64,000 nucleotides of DNA from Pyxidicoccus caerfyrddinensis. Its GTDB lineage: Bacteria; Myxococcota; Myxococcia; Myxococcales; Myxococcaceae. The DNA is taken from the NCBI RefSeq assembly GCF_010894405.1, contig NZ_JAAIYA010000021.1, positions 1 through 64,000 on the forward strand. The letters run 5' to 3'. Position numbers and translations under genes: made by a program. The notes under the pieces were generated by a model that was given only the letters and a program-made list of their open reading frames with translations, was not told where the DNA came from and searched no databases. Shown piece by piece: positions 41,241 through 50,080 of this stretch. Position 1 is the stretch's first letter. Every line of letters starts with the position of its first letter.

Positions 41241-43793
41241 TCAGACCTTTCTCGCCGCCGCCGTCACGGCATCTCGCCGCGCCAACAGGCCGTTGAGGAG
41301 CTCGCGCACGGAGGACACCAGCTCGTCCTCCGAGGAGCGCGCCTTCGTGAGGTGCCGGGTGATTCCCAGCGTCAGTTGCCGCTGGTCCGTACGGGACAGC
41401 TCGCGGCCGGTAAACACTATCAACGGCGTGGTGCGCCCCTTGCCCTGGCGCAGGATGTCCACCACCTCGAAGCCGTCCAGCCGGGGCAGGCCCACGTCCA
41501 GGACGATGAGGTCCGGCGTCGTCTCGCGCGCCAGCGCCACCGCGCTCTCTCCGTCCGCCGCCTCGAACACCTGGACTCCGCCCAGTCGCTCCAACTGCGC
41601 GCACAGCACGCGCCGGGTGGCGGCGTCGTCGTCCACCACCAGCACGCGCGCCTGCCCGGGCTGCCGCATGGCGTAGCGCAGCGTCTTGAGCAGCCGCGTC
41701 TCCTCCAGCGGCTTCGCCATCCAGTCCACCCACATCGGCATGCCCACGCCCTCGCCCTCGGACGAGCGCCCGGACAGCACCAGCACCGGCAGCTCCCGCG
41801 TGCGCGGCTGCTCGCGCAGGCCCCGCACCCAGTCCAGCGCCTGCCCGTCCGGCATCTGCGTGTCCACCACCAGCGCGTCCGGCAACGACTCGTCCAGCGC
41901 CTTCGCCGCCTCCGTGAGGGTGGCGGCGCGCACCACGCGGTAGCCCTCCGCCGCCAGCAGCCCTCGCAGCAGCGTGGACAGCTCCGTGTCCGCCGTCGTC
42001 ACCAGCACGTTGTGACGGGACTCATCGCGCGGCACCGACGCGGGCGCCGTGTGCACCTCGGGCTTCATCGCGTCCAGCGCGAAGGTGAAGGTGGAACCCT
42101 TCCCCTCTTCGCTCTCCACCTCGATGCGGCCGCCGTGCTGGTCGACAATCGCCTGCGAAATCGCCAGCCCCAGCCCCGTGCCTCCCTTGGAGCGCGTGTC
42201 CGAGCCATCCAACTGCTGGAAGCGTCCGAAGAGCCGGCTGCGCTGCTCGGGCGGAATCCCCGGCCCCTGGTCCACCACGCTGAAGCGCACCCGGCCGCCC
42301 TCCACGTCCAGCGCGCGCACCACCACCGGCGAGCCTCGCGGAGAGAACTTCACCGCGTTGGACACCAGGTTGGTCAGCACCTGGATGAGCCTGTCCCGGT
42401 CTCCGCGCACGCGCGGCGCGCCTTCCACCTCCGAGCGCAGCGTCACCCCAGCCGCGTCCGCCATGCCCTGCACTCCGGAGAGCGTGGCCTCCACCAACTC
42501 CGTGCACTCCAGCGGCGCCAGCTTCAGCTCCAGCTTGCCGGCCTCCATCTTTTCCAAGTCGAGGATGTCGTTGATGAGGCGGATGAGGCGCTCGGTGTTG
42601 GTGCGGGCGATGCGCACCATGTCCAGCGCCTGCGGGGGCAGCTCGCCCATGATGCCGCCCTCCAGCAGACCCAGCGAGCCGCGGATGGACGTGAGCGGCG
42701 TGCGCAACTCGTGGCTCACGGTGGAGATGAACTCGTTCTTCATCCGCTCCACCGCCTTGCGCTCGGTGATGTCGCGCACGAAGACGGTGAAGCGCGGCGG
42801 CCCGTCCCCGGGCACGCGGGCCAGCGTCAGCTCCGCGGGGAACACGCCCCCGTCCGCGCGCTGGCACTGTGACTCCAGGCGGGTGGAGCGGCCCGCGGGC
42901 GCATCCAGCGCGGCGGCCACGCGCTCGCGCTCTCCGGACGGCAGCGACGCGGGCAAGGCCAGCGTCAGGAAGTCGCGGCCCACGCCCTGCCCGGACTCCA
43001 GCCGCAGGGTGCGCTCCGCGGACGGGTTCACCTCCAAGAGGCGCCCTTCCCCGTCCAGCAGGAGGATGCCGTCCGCCGAGGCCTCCAGAATCGCCGCCTT
43101 GCGCGCCTCGCTCGCGCTCAGCTCGCCGTTGGCCATGGACAGCGCGGCGGTGCGCTCCTCCACCCGGCGCTCCAGCCCCTCGTTGAACGCGGCCAGCTCC
43201 GTGGTGGCGCGCGACAGCCGCACCAGCACCACCACCACGTAGGCGCCCAGGGCCAGCGACACCACGAAGAAGGCCACGCGTGAGCGCTCGTTGCGATTCT
43301 GCGCCCGCTCGTAGAGCTGGAGGTAGGTGGAGATGAGCCGCTCCGCCTGCACGCTGGCGGTGCGCTCCAGCAGCGCCTGCAGGGCCGCGTTCGCCTCGCG
43401 CCGCTCGCCGCGCGTGTCCGCATCCCGGGCGCGGGCCAGCAGCGCCTGCGCATCCCCGAGCGCGCGCTGGTACGCGTCCAGCGACGCGGTGAGCGTCTGG
43501 CGGTCCTCGTCCGTCAGGAAGGAGGGAAACTCGCGCAGCGCCTCCGAGCGAGCCCGCAGCGCCGCGAAGTCCGACGCGCCCGAGCCGTGCACCTCCGGCA
43601 GCCCCTGGCGCGAGCGCAGCACGTCCAGCTCCAGCTCGGCGCTGGCCACGCGCAGCTGCCGCAGGGCGGTGCGGTAGCGGTCGTTCTGCGACACCTCCCA
43701 CGGGCGGCCCACGATGAACAGGCCACACAAGAGCACCAGCGCGCCCGCCGCCATCACCACCGACCGCTTGGACAGGCGCGAGCCCCTCCTCAT
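41241..43793 (-). CDS. Hybrid sensor histidine kinase with two C-terminal receivers
   Basis: The protein has 850 residues. It has a membrane helix at 10-30, a mostly helical periplasmic region to about 170 and a second membrane helix near 175-190. A signalling coiled coil and a PAS domain follow (ILLLDGEGRLLEVNPSAERTL). The kinase core has FISTVSHELRTPLTSIRGS (H-box), LTNLVSNAVKFSPRG (N-box), DQGPGIPPE and KGGTGLGLAISQAI. Two receivers follow: one with DALVVDTQMPDG and one with DLIVLDVGLPRLDG. Its ATG overlaps the stop of the upstream receiver gene by four bases. The likely target is the HPt/REC protein encoded next. Confidence 0.92.
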   Translation of the reverse strand: MRRGSRLSKRSVVMAAGALVLLCGLFIVGRPWEVSQNDRYRTALRQLRVASAELELDVLRSRQGLPEVHGSGASDFAALRARSEALREFPSFLTDEDRQTLTASLDAYQRALGDAQALLARARDADTRGERREANAALQALLERTASVQAERLISTYLQLYERAQNRNERSRVAFFVVSLALGAYVVVVLVRLSRATTELAAFNEGLERRVEERTAALSMANGELSASEARKAAILEASADGILLLDGEGRLLEVNPSAERTLRLESGQGVGRDFLTLALPASLPSGERERVAAALDAPAGRSTRLESQCQRADGGVFPAELTLARVPGDGPPRFTVFVRDITERKAVERMKNEFISTVSHELRTPLTSIRGSLGLLEGGIMGELPPQALDMVRIARTNTERLIRLINDILDLEKMEAGKLELKLAPLECTELVEATLSGVQGMADAAGVTLRSEVEGAPRVRGDRDRLIQVLTNLVSNAVKFSPRGSPVVVRALDVEGGRVRFSVVDQGPGIPPEQRSRLFGRFQQLDGSDTRSKGGTGLGLAISQAIVDQHGGRIEVESEEGKGSTFTFALDAMKPEVHTAPASVPRDESRHNVLVTTADTELSTLLRGLLAAEGYRVVRAATLTEAAKALDESLPDALVVDTQMPDGQALDWVRGLREQPRTRELPVLVLSGRSSEGEGVGMPMWVDWMAKPLEETRLLKTLRYAMRQPGQARVLVVDDDAATRRVLCAQLERLGGVQVFEAADGESAVALARETTPDLIVLDVGLPRLDGFEVVDILRQGKGRTTPLIVFTGRELSRTDQRQLTLGITRHLTKARSSEDELVSSVRELLNGLLARRDAVTAAARKV

Positions 43794-44167
43794 GCCGGCA
43801 CCAGCTTCCGAATCTCGGCGGGCAACGTCATCGGGTCGAACGGCTTGCCGATGACGCCCAGGGCGCCCAGCTCCAGGTAGCGCGCCACCTCCTGCTTCTG
43901 GATTTTCGCCGTCATGAAGATGATGGGCGTGTGCGCGGTGGCCTCCTGGGCGCGCAGCCTGCCGAACGTCGTGGGCCCGTCCATGCCGGGCATCATCACG
44001 TCCAACAGGATGAGGTCCGGCTTCTCCGCGGCGCCCTTCTCCAGCGCCTCGGCGCCGGACGCGGCCAGCACCGTCTGCCAGCCGCCCACCCGGCTCAGGC
44101 TCAGGTTGCCGATGGTGCGGATGTCATCCTCGTCGTCGACGAGCATCACCTTGCGTAGCGTGGTCAT
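43790..44167 (-). CDS. Single-domain response regulator
   Basis: This is a 125-residue stand-alone receiver with acidic pair VDDEDD near residue 11, phospho-Asp in DLILLDVMMPGMDG (near 53), a Thr in FMTAKI and Lys in GVIGKPFDPMTL (near 108). It has no output domain, so it probably shuttles phosphate or docks on a partner. It is coupled (ATGA overlap) to the downstream hybrid kinase and follows the GAF kinase by 58 bp. Confidence 0.92.
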   Translation of the reverse strand: MTTLRKVMLVDDEDDIRTIGNLSLSRVGGWQTVLAASGAEALEKGAAEKPDLILLDVMMPGMDGPTTFGRLRAQEATAHTPIIFMTAKIQKQEVARYLELGALGVIGKPFDPMTLPAEIRKLVPA

Positions 44168-44225
44168 GGATTCGGGCCTCGGTCCGGGGTGCGGGGCGGG
44201 GTACGGCTGCCGCGATTTAGCGGAT

Positions 44226-45449
44226 TCATTTCGCCTCCGGCGGGCACTCGGGCAGATCGAACCAGAAGGTGGTGCCGCCGCCCGGGGCGGAGGTGAAGTC
44301 CAGCGCACCACCCATCCGCTCCGTCAGCGCGCGGGCGATGCTCAGCCCCAGGCCCGTGCCGCCGCGCCGCCGCGTGTCCGAGCCGTCCGCCTGGGCGAAC
44401 TTCTGGAAGATGCGGGCGCGGAAGTCCTCGGGCACGCCGGGCCCGCGGTCCTCCACGCTGACGCGCAGCCGGCCCGCGTCGCGGACCAGGCGCAGGGTGA
44501 CAGCCTGGCCGCGCGGAGAGAACTTGATGGCGTTGGACAGGAGGTTGGCCAGCACCTGCGCCAGCCGGTCCGCGTCCACCCGGGCCCGGGCTCGGGGCGC
44601 GTCGTCCAGCACCACCTCCACCCGCACACCGTACTCGCACGCGTAGCCCTGGTGGGCCTCCGCCGCGTGGTGGAGCAGCGGGGCCAGGTCCGCCGCCTCC
44701 AGGTAGAGGTCCAGCTTGCCGGCCTCCACCTTGTCCAGGTCGAGGATGTCGTTGATGAGGCGGATGAGCCGCTCACTGTTCTTGTGGGCGATGTCCACCA
44801 TCTCCGCCACCGGCCCGGGCAGCGGCCCGGCCACGCCGCCCGTCAGCAGGCCCAACGAGCCGCGGATGGACGTGAGCGGCGTGCGCAATTCGTGGCTCAC
44901 CGTGGAGATGAACTCGTTCTTCAGCCGCTGCTGTTCTTCCAGCGCCTCACGGGCCAGGCGCACGGTGACGGCGTCCAGCTCCAGCTCCACCCACACCGCC
45001 AGGTCCGCGAGCGCGGCGCGCTCCGCGTCGGAGAACTCGCGTGGCGTGGAGTCGAGGATGCAGAGGGTGCCCACGCGGCTGCCGTCCGGGGCGCGCACCG
45101 GGTGGCCCGCGTAGAAGCGGACGAAGGGCGCTCCCACGACGAACGGGTTGTCGTGGAAGCGCGCGTCGTGCACGGCATCCGGCACCACGAAGGTGCTCGA
45201 GCCGAGGATGGCGTGGCCGCAGAAGGAGGTGTCGCGCGCCGTCTCGGAACCGTCCAGGCCGACGCGCGACTTGAACCACTGCCGGCCCTCGTCCACCAAC
45301 GACACCAGCGCCATGGGCACGCGGAACAGCTTCGCCGCAGTGCGGACGATGCGGTCGAAGCGCTCCTCCGACGGCGTGTCGAGCACGCAGAGACCGCGCA
45401 GGGCCTGGAGGCGGTGGGCCTCGTCCGGGGGCATAGAAGGGGGAATCAT
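44226..45449 (-). CDS. GAF-domain sensor histidine kinase
   Basis: The protein has 407 residues from the ATG chosen (MIPPSMPPDEAHRLQ); the frame is open further upstream but that part looks like non-coding GC-rich sequence. The GAF domain (about 20-160) has the widespread form ERFDRIVRTAAKLF...SLVDEGRQWFKS...CGHAIL. The kinase core follows, with FISTVSHELRTPLTSIRGSL, LANLLSNAIKFSPRG, DRGPGVPED and RGGTGLGLSIA. No membrane segments are seen, so it is a cytoplasmic sensor. The H-box region is nearly identical to that of the hybrid kinase two genes on, a sign of shared origin. First gene of the four-gene operon. Confidence 0.9.
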   Translation of the reverse strand: MIPPSMPPDEAHRLQALRGLCVLDTPSEERFDRIVRTAAKLFRVPMALVSLVDEGRQWFKSRVGLDGSETARDTSFCGHAILGSSTFVVPDAVHDARFHDNPFVVGAPFVRFYAGHPVRAPDGSRVGTLCILDSTPREFSDAERAALADLAVWVELELDAVTVRLAREALEEQQRLKNEFISTVSHELRTPLTSIRGSLGLLTGGVAGPLPGPVAEMVDIAHKNSERLIRLINDILDLDKVEAGKLDLYLEAADLAPLLHHAAEAHQGYACEYGVRVEVVLDDAPRARARVDADRLAQVLANLLSNAIKFSPRGQAVTLRLVRDAGRLRVSVEDRGPGVPEDFRARIFQKFAQADGSDTRRRGGTGLGLSIARALTERMGGALDFTSAPGGGTTFWFDLPECPPEAK

Positions 45450-45702
45450 GGGGAGCGCCCCAGTGCTAGCCCACATACACCCGAAATGGGAGAGGTCGAC
45501 GGCAGTGGCCTGCCTTCCAGCGGGTCCAGCGAACAGGGAGGCGGCGGCCCCTTGCGTCTTGGGGGGCGGCGGCCGAGCAAGCAGCCGGGACATGCACCGG
45601 GTGGGCTCGGGGAGTGCTGCTCCCGGTACAGCCCCTCGCGAAGGCCTTGCCATCAAGTTGCAATTGACACCCTGGACGGGTCGACTTCACCATCCGTCGC
45701 AT

Positions 45703-47469
45703 ATGAAGACCCAGCCAGCGCGACTCGTGAGCGTCCTGCTCGCCTGCCTCTCCATCTCCCTGACGGCGTGCGGGGACGACGACGACCGCAAGCCCGACGG
45801 CGGCTCGAACCCGGACGTGCTGGATGCCTCCACGCGGGATGCCGGCACCGATGCGGGGACGCAGCCTGATACCGATGCCGGTCTGGACGCGGGTGCCGAC
45901 GCGGGCACCGATGCGGGGACCGACCCTGGCACCGATGCGGGGACGGACGCGGGGACCGACCCTGGCACCGATGCGGGAACGGACGCGGGGACAGAGACGG
46001 GCACCGATGCGGGGACGGATGCCGGCACCAGCGTATGTGGCGATGGCGTGAGACAGCCCCCCGAGACGTGCGACGACCGCAACACCACCTCGGGCGACGG
46101 CTGCAACGCCGAGTGCACCGAGGAGCCCGGCTGGAACTGCCCGCAGTCCGGTGGCCGCTGCCGCGCGGCGCAGTGCGGTGACGGCATCATCGCGGGCGAC
46201 GAGGAGTGCGAGGACGGCAACGCCACCGCGGGCGACGGCTGCAGCACGCAGTGCCGCCTGGAGGAGGGCCACAAGTGCCCCGACCTCGGCAAGCCCTGCC
46301 AGACCACGGTCTGCGGCGACGGCGTCATCGAGGGCACCGAGCAGTGCGATGACGGCCCGGTCAAGGTGCACGACATGGGCGACGGCTGCTCGCCCCAGTG
46401 CAAGAAGGAGCCGGAGTGCACCAACGGCATCTGCACGGCCGTGTGCGGCGACGGGGTGATGCTGCCCAACAGCACGGCCGAGGAGTGCGACGACGGCAAC
46501 ACCCGCGCCAACGACGGCTGCTCGCCGACGTGCCACCTGGAGGCGGGCTTCGCCTGCACCGTCATCACCGAGGCCCCGCCGTCGAAGGTCTCCATCCCCA
46601 CCGTCTACCGCGACTTCCGCGGCTATGACCTGGAGGCGACGAGCAGCCTGCCGCGCGGCCACATCGACTTCGAGAACGCGAACGGCGCCGAGCTGGGCAT
46701 CGTCGCCACGACGCTGGGGGCCGACGGCAAGCCCGTGTACGCGAAGGAGGGCGTGAGCTCCACCACCACCCACGGCAAGGTGAGCTTCGACCAGTGGTAC
46801 CGGGACGTGGAGAACGTCAACAAGCCCCTCGTCGGGACGCTGGAGCTGACGAGCGCGGGCGACGGCTCGTACGTGTACGACAACCCGAACTTCTTCCCGC
46901 TCGACGGCAAGGGCTGGGTGGCGTCCGGCGACGAAATCACCCGCACCAACGGCCACAACTTCAGCTTCACCAGCGAGGCCCGCTACTGGTTCGAGTACAA
47001 GGGCACCGAGGTGCTCACCTTCCGCGGCGACGACGATGTGTGGGTGTTCATCAACCGGAAACGGGCGCTGGACCTGGGCGGCGTGCACACCGCGCAGGAA
47101 GGCACCATCAACGTGTCCCAGAGGGCCTCCGAGCTGGGCCTCCAGGTGGGCGGCATCTACGAAGTCGTGGTGTTCCAGGCCGAGCGACGCACCAGCGGCT
47201 CCTCGTACAAGCTCACCCTCAACAACTTCGTCACCCGCCGCACCGAGTGCACCGCCACCTGCGGCGACGGCATCGTCGACACCTCGAAGGGCGAGGAGTG
47301 CGACGACGGGGTGAACGACGGCGGCTACGGCCAGTGCGCCCACGGCTGCGTGTGGGGCCCGCGCTGCGGCGACGGCACCACCCAGGCTGAAGCCGGCGAG
47401 GAGTGCGACGACGGCAACACCACCAGCAACGACGGCTGCAGCTCGGTCTGCAAGGTCGAGATTGGCTGA
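45703..47469 (+). CDS. Cys-rich fibro-slime domain lipoprotein
   Basis: The 588-residue precursor has signal and lipobox SISLTAC (Cys near residue 23), then about 75 residues of DAGTDPGT-type low complexity. Next come several copies of the Myxococcus Cys-rich repeat (CGDGVIEGTEQCDDG, GDGCSPQC; TIGR02232 type). The fibro-slime domain follows (YRDFRGYDLEAT..., FRGDDDVWVFINRKRALDLGGVH; TIGR02148 type, PA14-like), then two more Cys-rich repeats to the end. Such proteins are cell-surface, probably carbohydrate- or matrix-binding. The start is fixed by the signal peptide; the longer open frame upstream overlaps the GAF kinase. Confidence 0.88.
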   Translation: MKTQPARLVSVLLACLSISLTACGDDDDRKPDGGSNPDVLDASTRDAGTDAGTQPDTDAGLDAGADAGTDAGTDPGTDAGTDAGTDPGTDAGTDAGTETGTDAGTDAGTSVCGDGVRQPPETCDDRNTTSGDGCNAECTEEPGWNCPQSGGRCRAAQCGDGIIAGDEECEDGNATAGDGCSTQCRLEEGHKCPDLGKPCQTTVCGDGVIEGTEQCDDGPVKVHDMGDGCSPQCKKEPECTNGICTAVCGDGVMLPNSTAEECDDGNTRANDGCSPTCHLEAGFACTVITEAPPSKVSIPTVYRDFRGYDLEATSSLPRGHIDFENANGAELGIVATTLGADGKPVYAKEGVSSTTTHGKVSFDQWYRDVENVNKPLVGTLELTSAGDGSYVYDNPNFFPLDGKGWVASGDEITRTNGHNFSFTSEARYWFEYKGTEVLTFRGDDDVWVFINRKRALDLGGVHTAQEGTINVSQRASELGLQVGGIYEVVVFQAERRTSGSSYKLTLNNFVTRRTECTATCGDGIVDTSKGEECDDGVNDGGYGQCAHGCVWGPRCGDGTTQAEAGEECDDGNTTSNDGCSSVCKVEIG

Positions 47470-47535
47470 GCGCCACGACGCCCGCCGGGCTCCCTCCAGT
47501 AGGAGTGGAGCCTGGGGGCTGGAAGGAGCAAGCCT

Positions 47536-47550
47536 GCCGCCCCGGGCGGC
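47536..47550. terminator. Possible terminator between converging genes
   Basis: GCCGCCC-C-GGGCGGC is a perfect dyad between the fibro-slime lipoprotein stop and the XRE gene stop. The loop is short, so the call is weak. Confidence 0.3.
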
Positions 47551-47553
47551 CCC

Positions 47554-47988
47554 CTACCCGGTCGCCCGGCGCTTGCGGACGGGGCGCGCGGCGACCGCGG
47601 CCCCGGGGCGGGGCATCACGGTGACGACGGCGTTCACCACCCGGGACACCGCGCGGAGCTGGGCGGGCTCCAAATCCCGGAGCTTGCGCGTCATGCGGCG
47701 CAGCTCCAGCGGGTCCTCCTGGGTGGACTTGCGAGGCGCCAGCGGCACCGGGGCGCCGGAGCGGCCCACGCCCAGCAGCGTGTCCGCGGAGACCTGCAGC
47801 ACGTCACACAGCCGTCGGAGCGTCTGCGCGCGGGGCAGCATCTTCCCGCGCTCCATGCGGCTGTAGACCTCCATGGCCATGCCCATGCGCTCGGCGACGT
47901 CACCCTGGGTGAGGCCCAGGCGCTGGCGGGCCTCGCGAGCGGCCGCTCCCAGGAGGACCGCGAGCTTGTGGTCGACGGGCTCACGCAT
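47554..47988 (-). CDS. XRE-family helix-turn-helix regulator (A)
   Basis: This 144-residue protein has a Cro/C1-type HTH at about residues 12-68: LGAAAREARQRLGLTQGDVA, then MAMEVYSRMERGKMLPRAQTLRRLCDVL. A C-terminal helical part follows (PLELRRMTRKLRDLEPAQLRAVSRVV) and a basic tail. It is a paralogue of the gene just upstream at 48040; the two share MEVYSRMERGK and the LRAVS-VV segment. The start MREPVDHK is preferred; a longer form is open but weakly supported. DNA target unknown, possibly the nearby kinase genes. Confidence 0.85.
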   Translation of the reverse strand: MREPVDHKLAVLLGAAAREARQRLGLTQGDVAERMGMAMEVYSRMERGKMLPRAQTLRRLCDVLQVSADTLLGVGRSGAPVPLAPRKSTQEDPLELRRMTRKLRDLEPAQLRAVSRVVNAVVTVMPRPGAAVAARPVRKRRATG

Positions 47989-48039
47989 GGCGGACGAGCG
48001 TCGCACGGGCTTCCGGCCACGCAAGTTTCCCGCCCTGCT

Positions 48040-48435
48040 TCAAGGGAGCGACGACCGGCGCAGCAGACCGAGCGCGCCGTGGACCACCTGGGACACGGCG
48101 CGGAGCTGCTCGGCGTCCAGCGCCCGCAGCGCGCGCATCAGCCGGCGCAGGCGCGGCGGGTCCTCTCCGGGGGCGGTGGTGACGGGGGCCTCCTCCACGG
48201 GGGCCTCCACCCGCGCTTCAGCCTCCAGACCCAGGAGCGTGTCCGCGCCGATGCGCAGCACCTGGCACAGCCGGCGCAGCGTGGTGACGCTGGGCAGCAC
48301 CTTGCCGCGCTCCATGCGGCTGTAGACCTCCATGGCGATGCCCACGCGCTCGGCCACGTCCGCCTGGGTCAGCCCGAGCCTCACCCGCGCGGCCCGCGCG
48401 GCGGCCCCCACGGTGATGGCCAGTTCCTCGTTCAT
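48040..48435 (-). CDS. XRE-family helix-turn-helix regulator (B)
   Basis: This 131-residue paralogue of regulator A has the HTH at about 8-60 (VGAAARAARVRLGLTQADVA, IAMEVYSRMERGKVLPSVTT), a Glu/Pro linker, then LMRALRALDAEQLRAVSQVV. The pair lies head-to-tail 51 bp apart, likely one transcript reading leftward. It is divergent from the Ser/Thr kinase, with about 290 bp between the two starts. The twin design suggests duplicated or heteromeric repressors. Confidence 0.87.
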   Translation of the reverse strand: MNEELAITVGAAARAARVRLGLTQADVAERVGIAMEVYSRMERGKVLPSVTTLRRLCQVLRIGADTLLGLEAEARVEAPVEEAPVTTAPGEDPPRLRRLMRALRALDAEQLRAVSQVVHGALGLLRRSSLP

Positions 48436-48723
48436 CGTCCTCGCGCCTCTCCCTGATGGGAACCGTCACGTCCCATGTCCGGAACCCTACCGTCCAAGGC
48501 AGGAGACTACCCCAAGAGGTGGCTCGCGTGCTATGGACCCCAGAGGTTGAATCTCCATGCCACGTACGATGCCATCCGCCCCGACCTCCAGACGCATGCA
48601 GGACCTCCAACATCCTCCCGCTGCCGCCCCGCGTGCGGGGAGAGGAACGCTTCCGGACCGCCTCGCCCCGGCCGGGCTCCGGAGGTGCGCGGGCCCGCGC
48701 GCCGGGCTCTGGAGGTGCGCGCG

Positions 48724-49920
48724 ATGAACCCCGACCAGGACGTGCACCCGCTGATGTTGCGCAGCTCGGAGGAGATCGGCGCCTTCCGCATCATCCGGAG
48801 GCTGGCCACCGGCGGCTATGGCGCCATCTTCCTCGCCGAGTCGGAGACGCGCCGGCCCGTGGCGCTCAAGTTCGCGCTGCAGGGGCCCTCGCAGGAAGAC
48901 GAGGCCCGCGTGGACGCTCGCACGAAGAAGGAAGCCAACGTCCTCATGCGCCTGGAGCATCCCAACGTCGTGGAGCTGCTGGGCTACCGCCGCTGGCCGG
49001 ACGCGCATGACGGCTACATGGTGCTCATCCTGGACTACGTGGAGGGCCCCACGCTGTCCGAGTGGGCCCTGCGCTCGAGCCCCACGGCCCGGCGCGTGAC
49101 GGAGGTGTTCTCGCAGGTGGCGCTCACGCTGGACTCCATCCACCGCGAGGGCGTGCTCCACCGCGACATCAAGGGCAGCAACATCATCATCCGCGCCTCG
49201 GACGGGCAGCCGGTGCTGGTGGACTTCGGCTCGGGAGACCACGCGTGCTCGGCGGCGATTACCGAGAACAGCCTGCCGCCCGGCACGCCCAGCTACCGCA
49301 GCCCGGAGGCGCTGCGCTTCTGGATGGGGCCGCGCGTATCGGGCTCGCGCTACCGCTTCGAGCCCACCGATGACCTCTACTCACTGGGGCTGGTTCTCTA
49401 TGAGGTGCTCACTGGAGGGTTCCCCTACCCGGCCAGCCTGCCGCCCACCGTGCTGCTGGCCAGCATCGAGTCCTCGGAGCCGGAGGCACCTTCGGTGGTC
49501 AACCCGCGCGTCCCCCCGGCGCTGGACCCCATTGCGCTGCGACTGCTGCACAAGCTCGCTGAGGGCCGCTACCTCACGGGCGCGGAGCTGTACGGCGCGC
49601 TGAGCGCGGCGCTGGAGACGGCGGATGCGTCGTGGGACGAGCCGCTGTTTCCGCCGCGCCCGCTCCAGGACGCCGTCACCGAGGAGGCCGAGGAGCTCTT
49701 CGATGGTGACGAGGATGCACGCGACCTGCGCCGGTGGATGCGCGCTCCGGAGCGGCGCGGTGGGGACTGGGATACGGACACGCTGCCACCGCCCCGGCGA
49801 CGTACGCCTCGCACGGAGCCTGGGACCGTGAAGCCGTCGCTGTGGCAGGTGTGGCTGCGGAAGCGGCTGAGCACCTTGCGGCGGGGACTGGCCGCGCTGC
49901 GCTCGCGGCGCCGAGGCTGA
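48724..49920 (+). CDS. Ser/Thr protein kinase (Hanks type)
   Basis: The protein has 398 residues from the ATG preceded by GGAGG nine bases upstream. The kinase domain (about 20-300) is complete: glycine loop LATGGYGAIFLAE, VALK (K49), HRDIKGSN (146-153), DFGSGDH (167-173), a PGTPSYRSPEAL activation end and DDLYSLGLVLYE. A C-terminal region of about 90 residues has an acidic stretch (EEAEELFDGDEDARD) and a basic Arg-rich end. There is no membrane helix, so it is cytoplasmic. It lies 160 bp before a second kinase-like gene that has lost its catalytic Asp. Confidence 0.9.
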   Translation: MNPDQDVHPLMLRSSEEIGAFRIIRRLATGGYGAIFLAESETRRPVALKFALQGPSQEDEARVDARTKKEANVLMRLEHPNVVELLGYRRWPDAHDGYMVLILDYVEGPTLSEWALRSSPTARRVTEVFSQVALTLDSIHREGVLHRDIKGSNIIIRASDGQPVLVDFGSGDHACSAAITENSLPPGTPSYRSPEALRFWMGPRVSGSRYRFEPTDDLYSLGLVLYEVLTGGFPYPASLPPTVLLASIESSEPEAPSVVNPRVPPALDPIALRLLHKLAEGRYLTGAELYGALSAALETADASWDEPLFPPRPLQDAVTEEAEELFDGDEDARDLRRWMRAPERRGGDWDTDTLPPPRRRTPRTEPGTVKPSLWQVWLRKRLSTLRRGLAALRSRRRG

Positions 49921-50080
49921 GCGCACCGTGACCCTCGTGGAACTGTAGCGCCGCATCCCTTTCAAACCCTCCAGGTCCACTCTACTCCATCCAACGTAGG
50001 AGGTTCCCTGCGGGCCTGCATTCGTGTTACCTCACGAGTCGAGCAGTCCCAACCCGACTTCACAGGTCCAGAGGCAGGAG

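Noticed and set aside
45148..45702. 185-residue extension of the fibro-slime lipoprotein
   Set aside because: It overlaps the opposite-strand GAF kinase and would hide the lipoprotein signal peptide.
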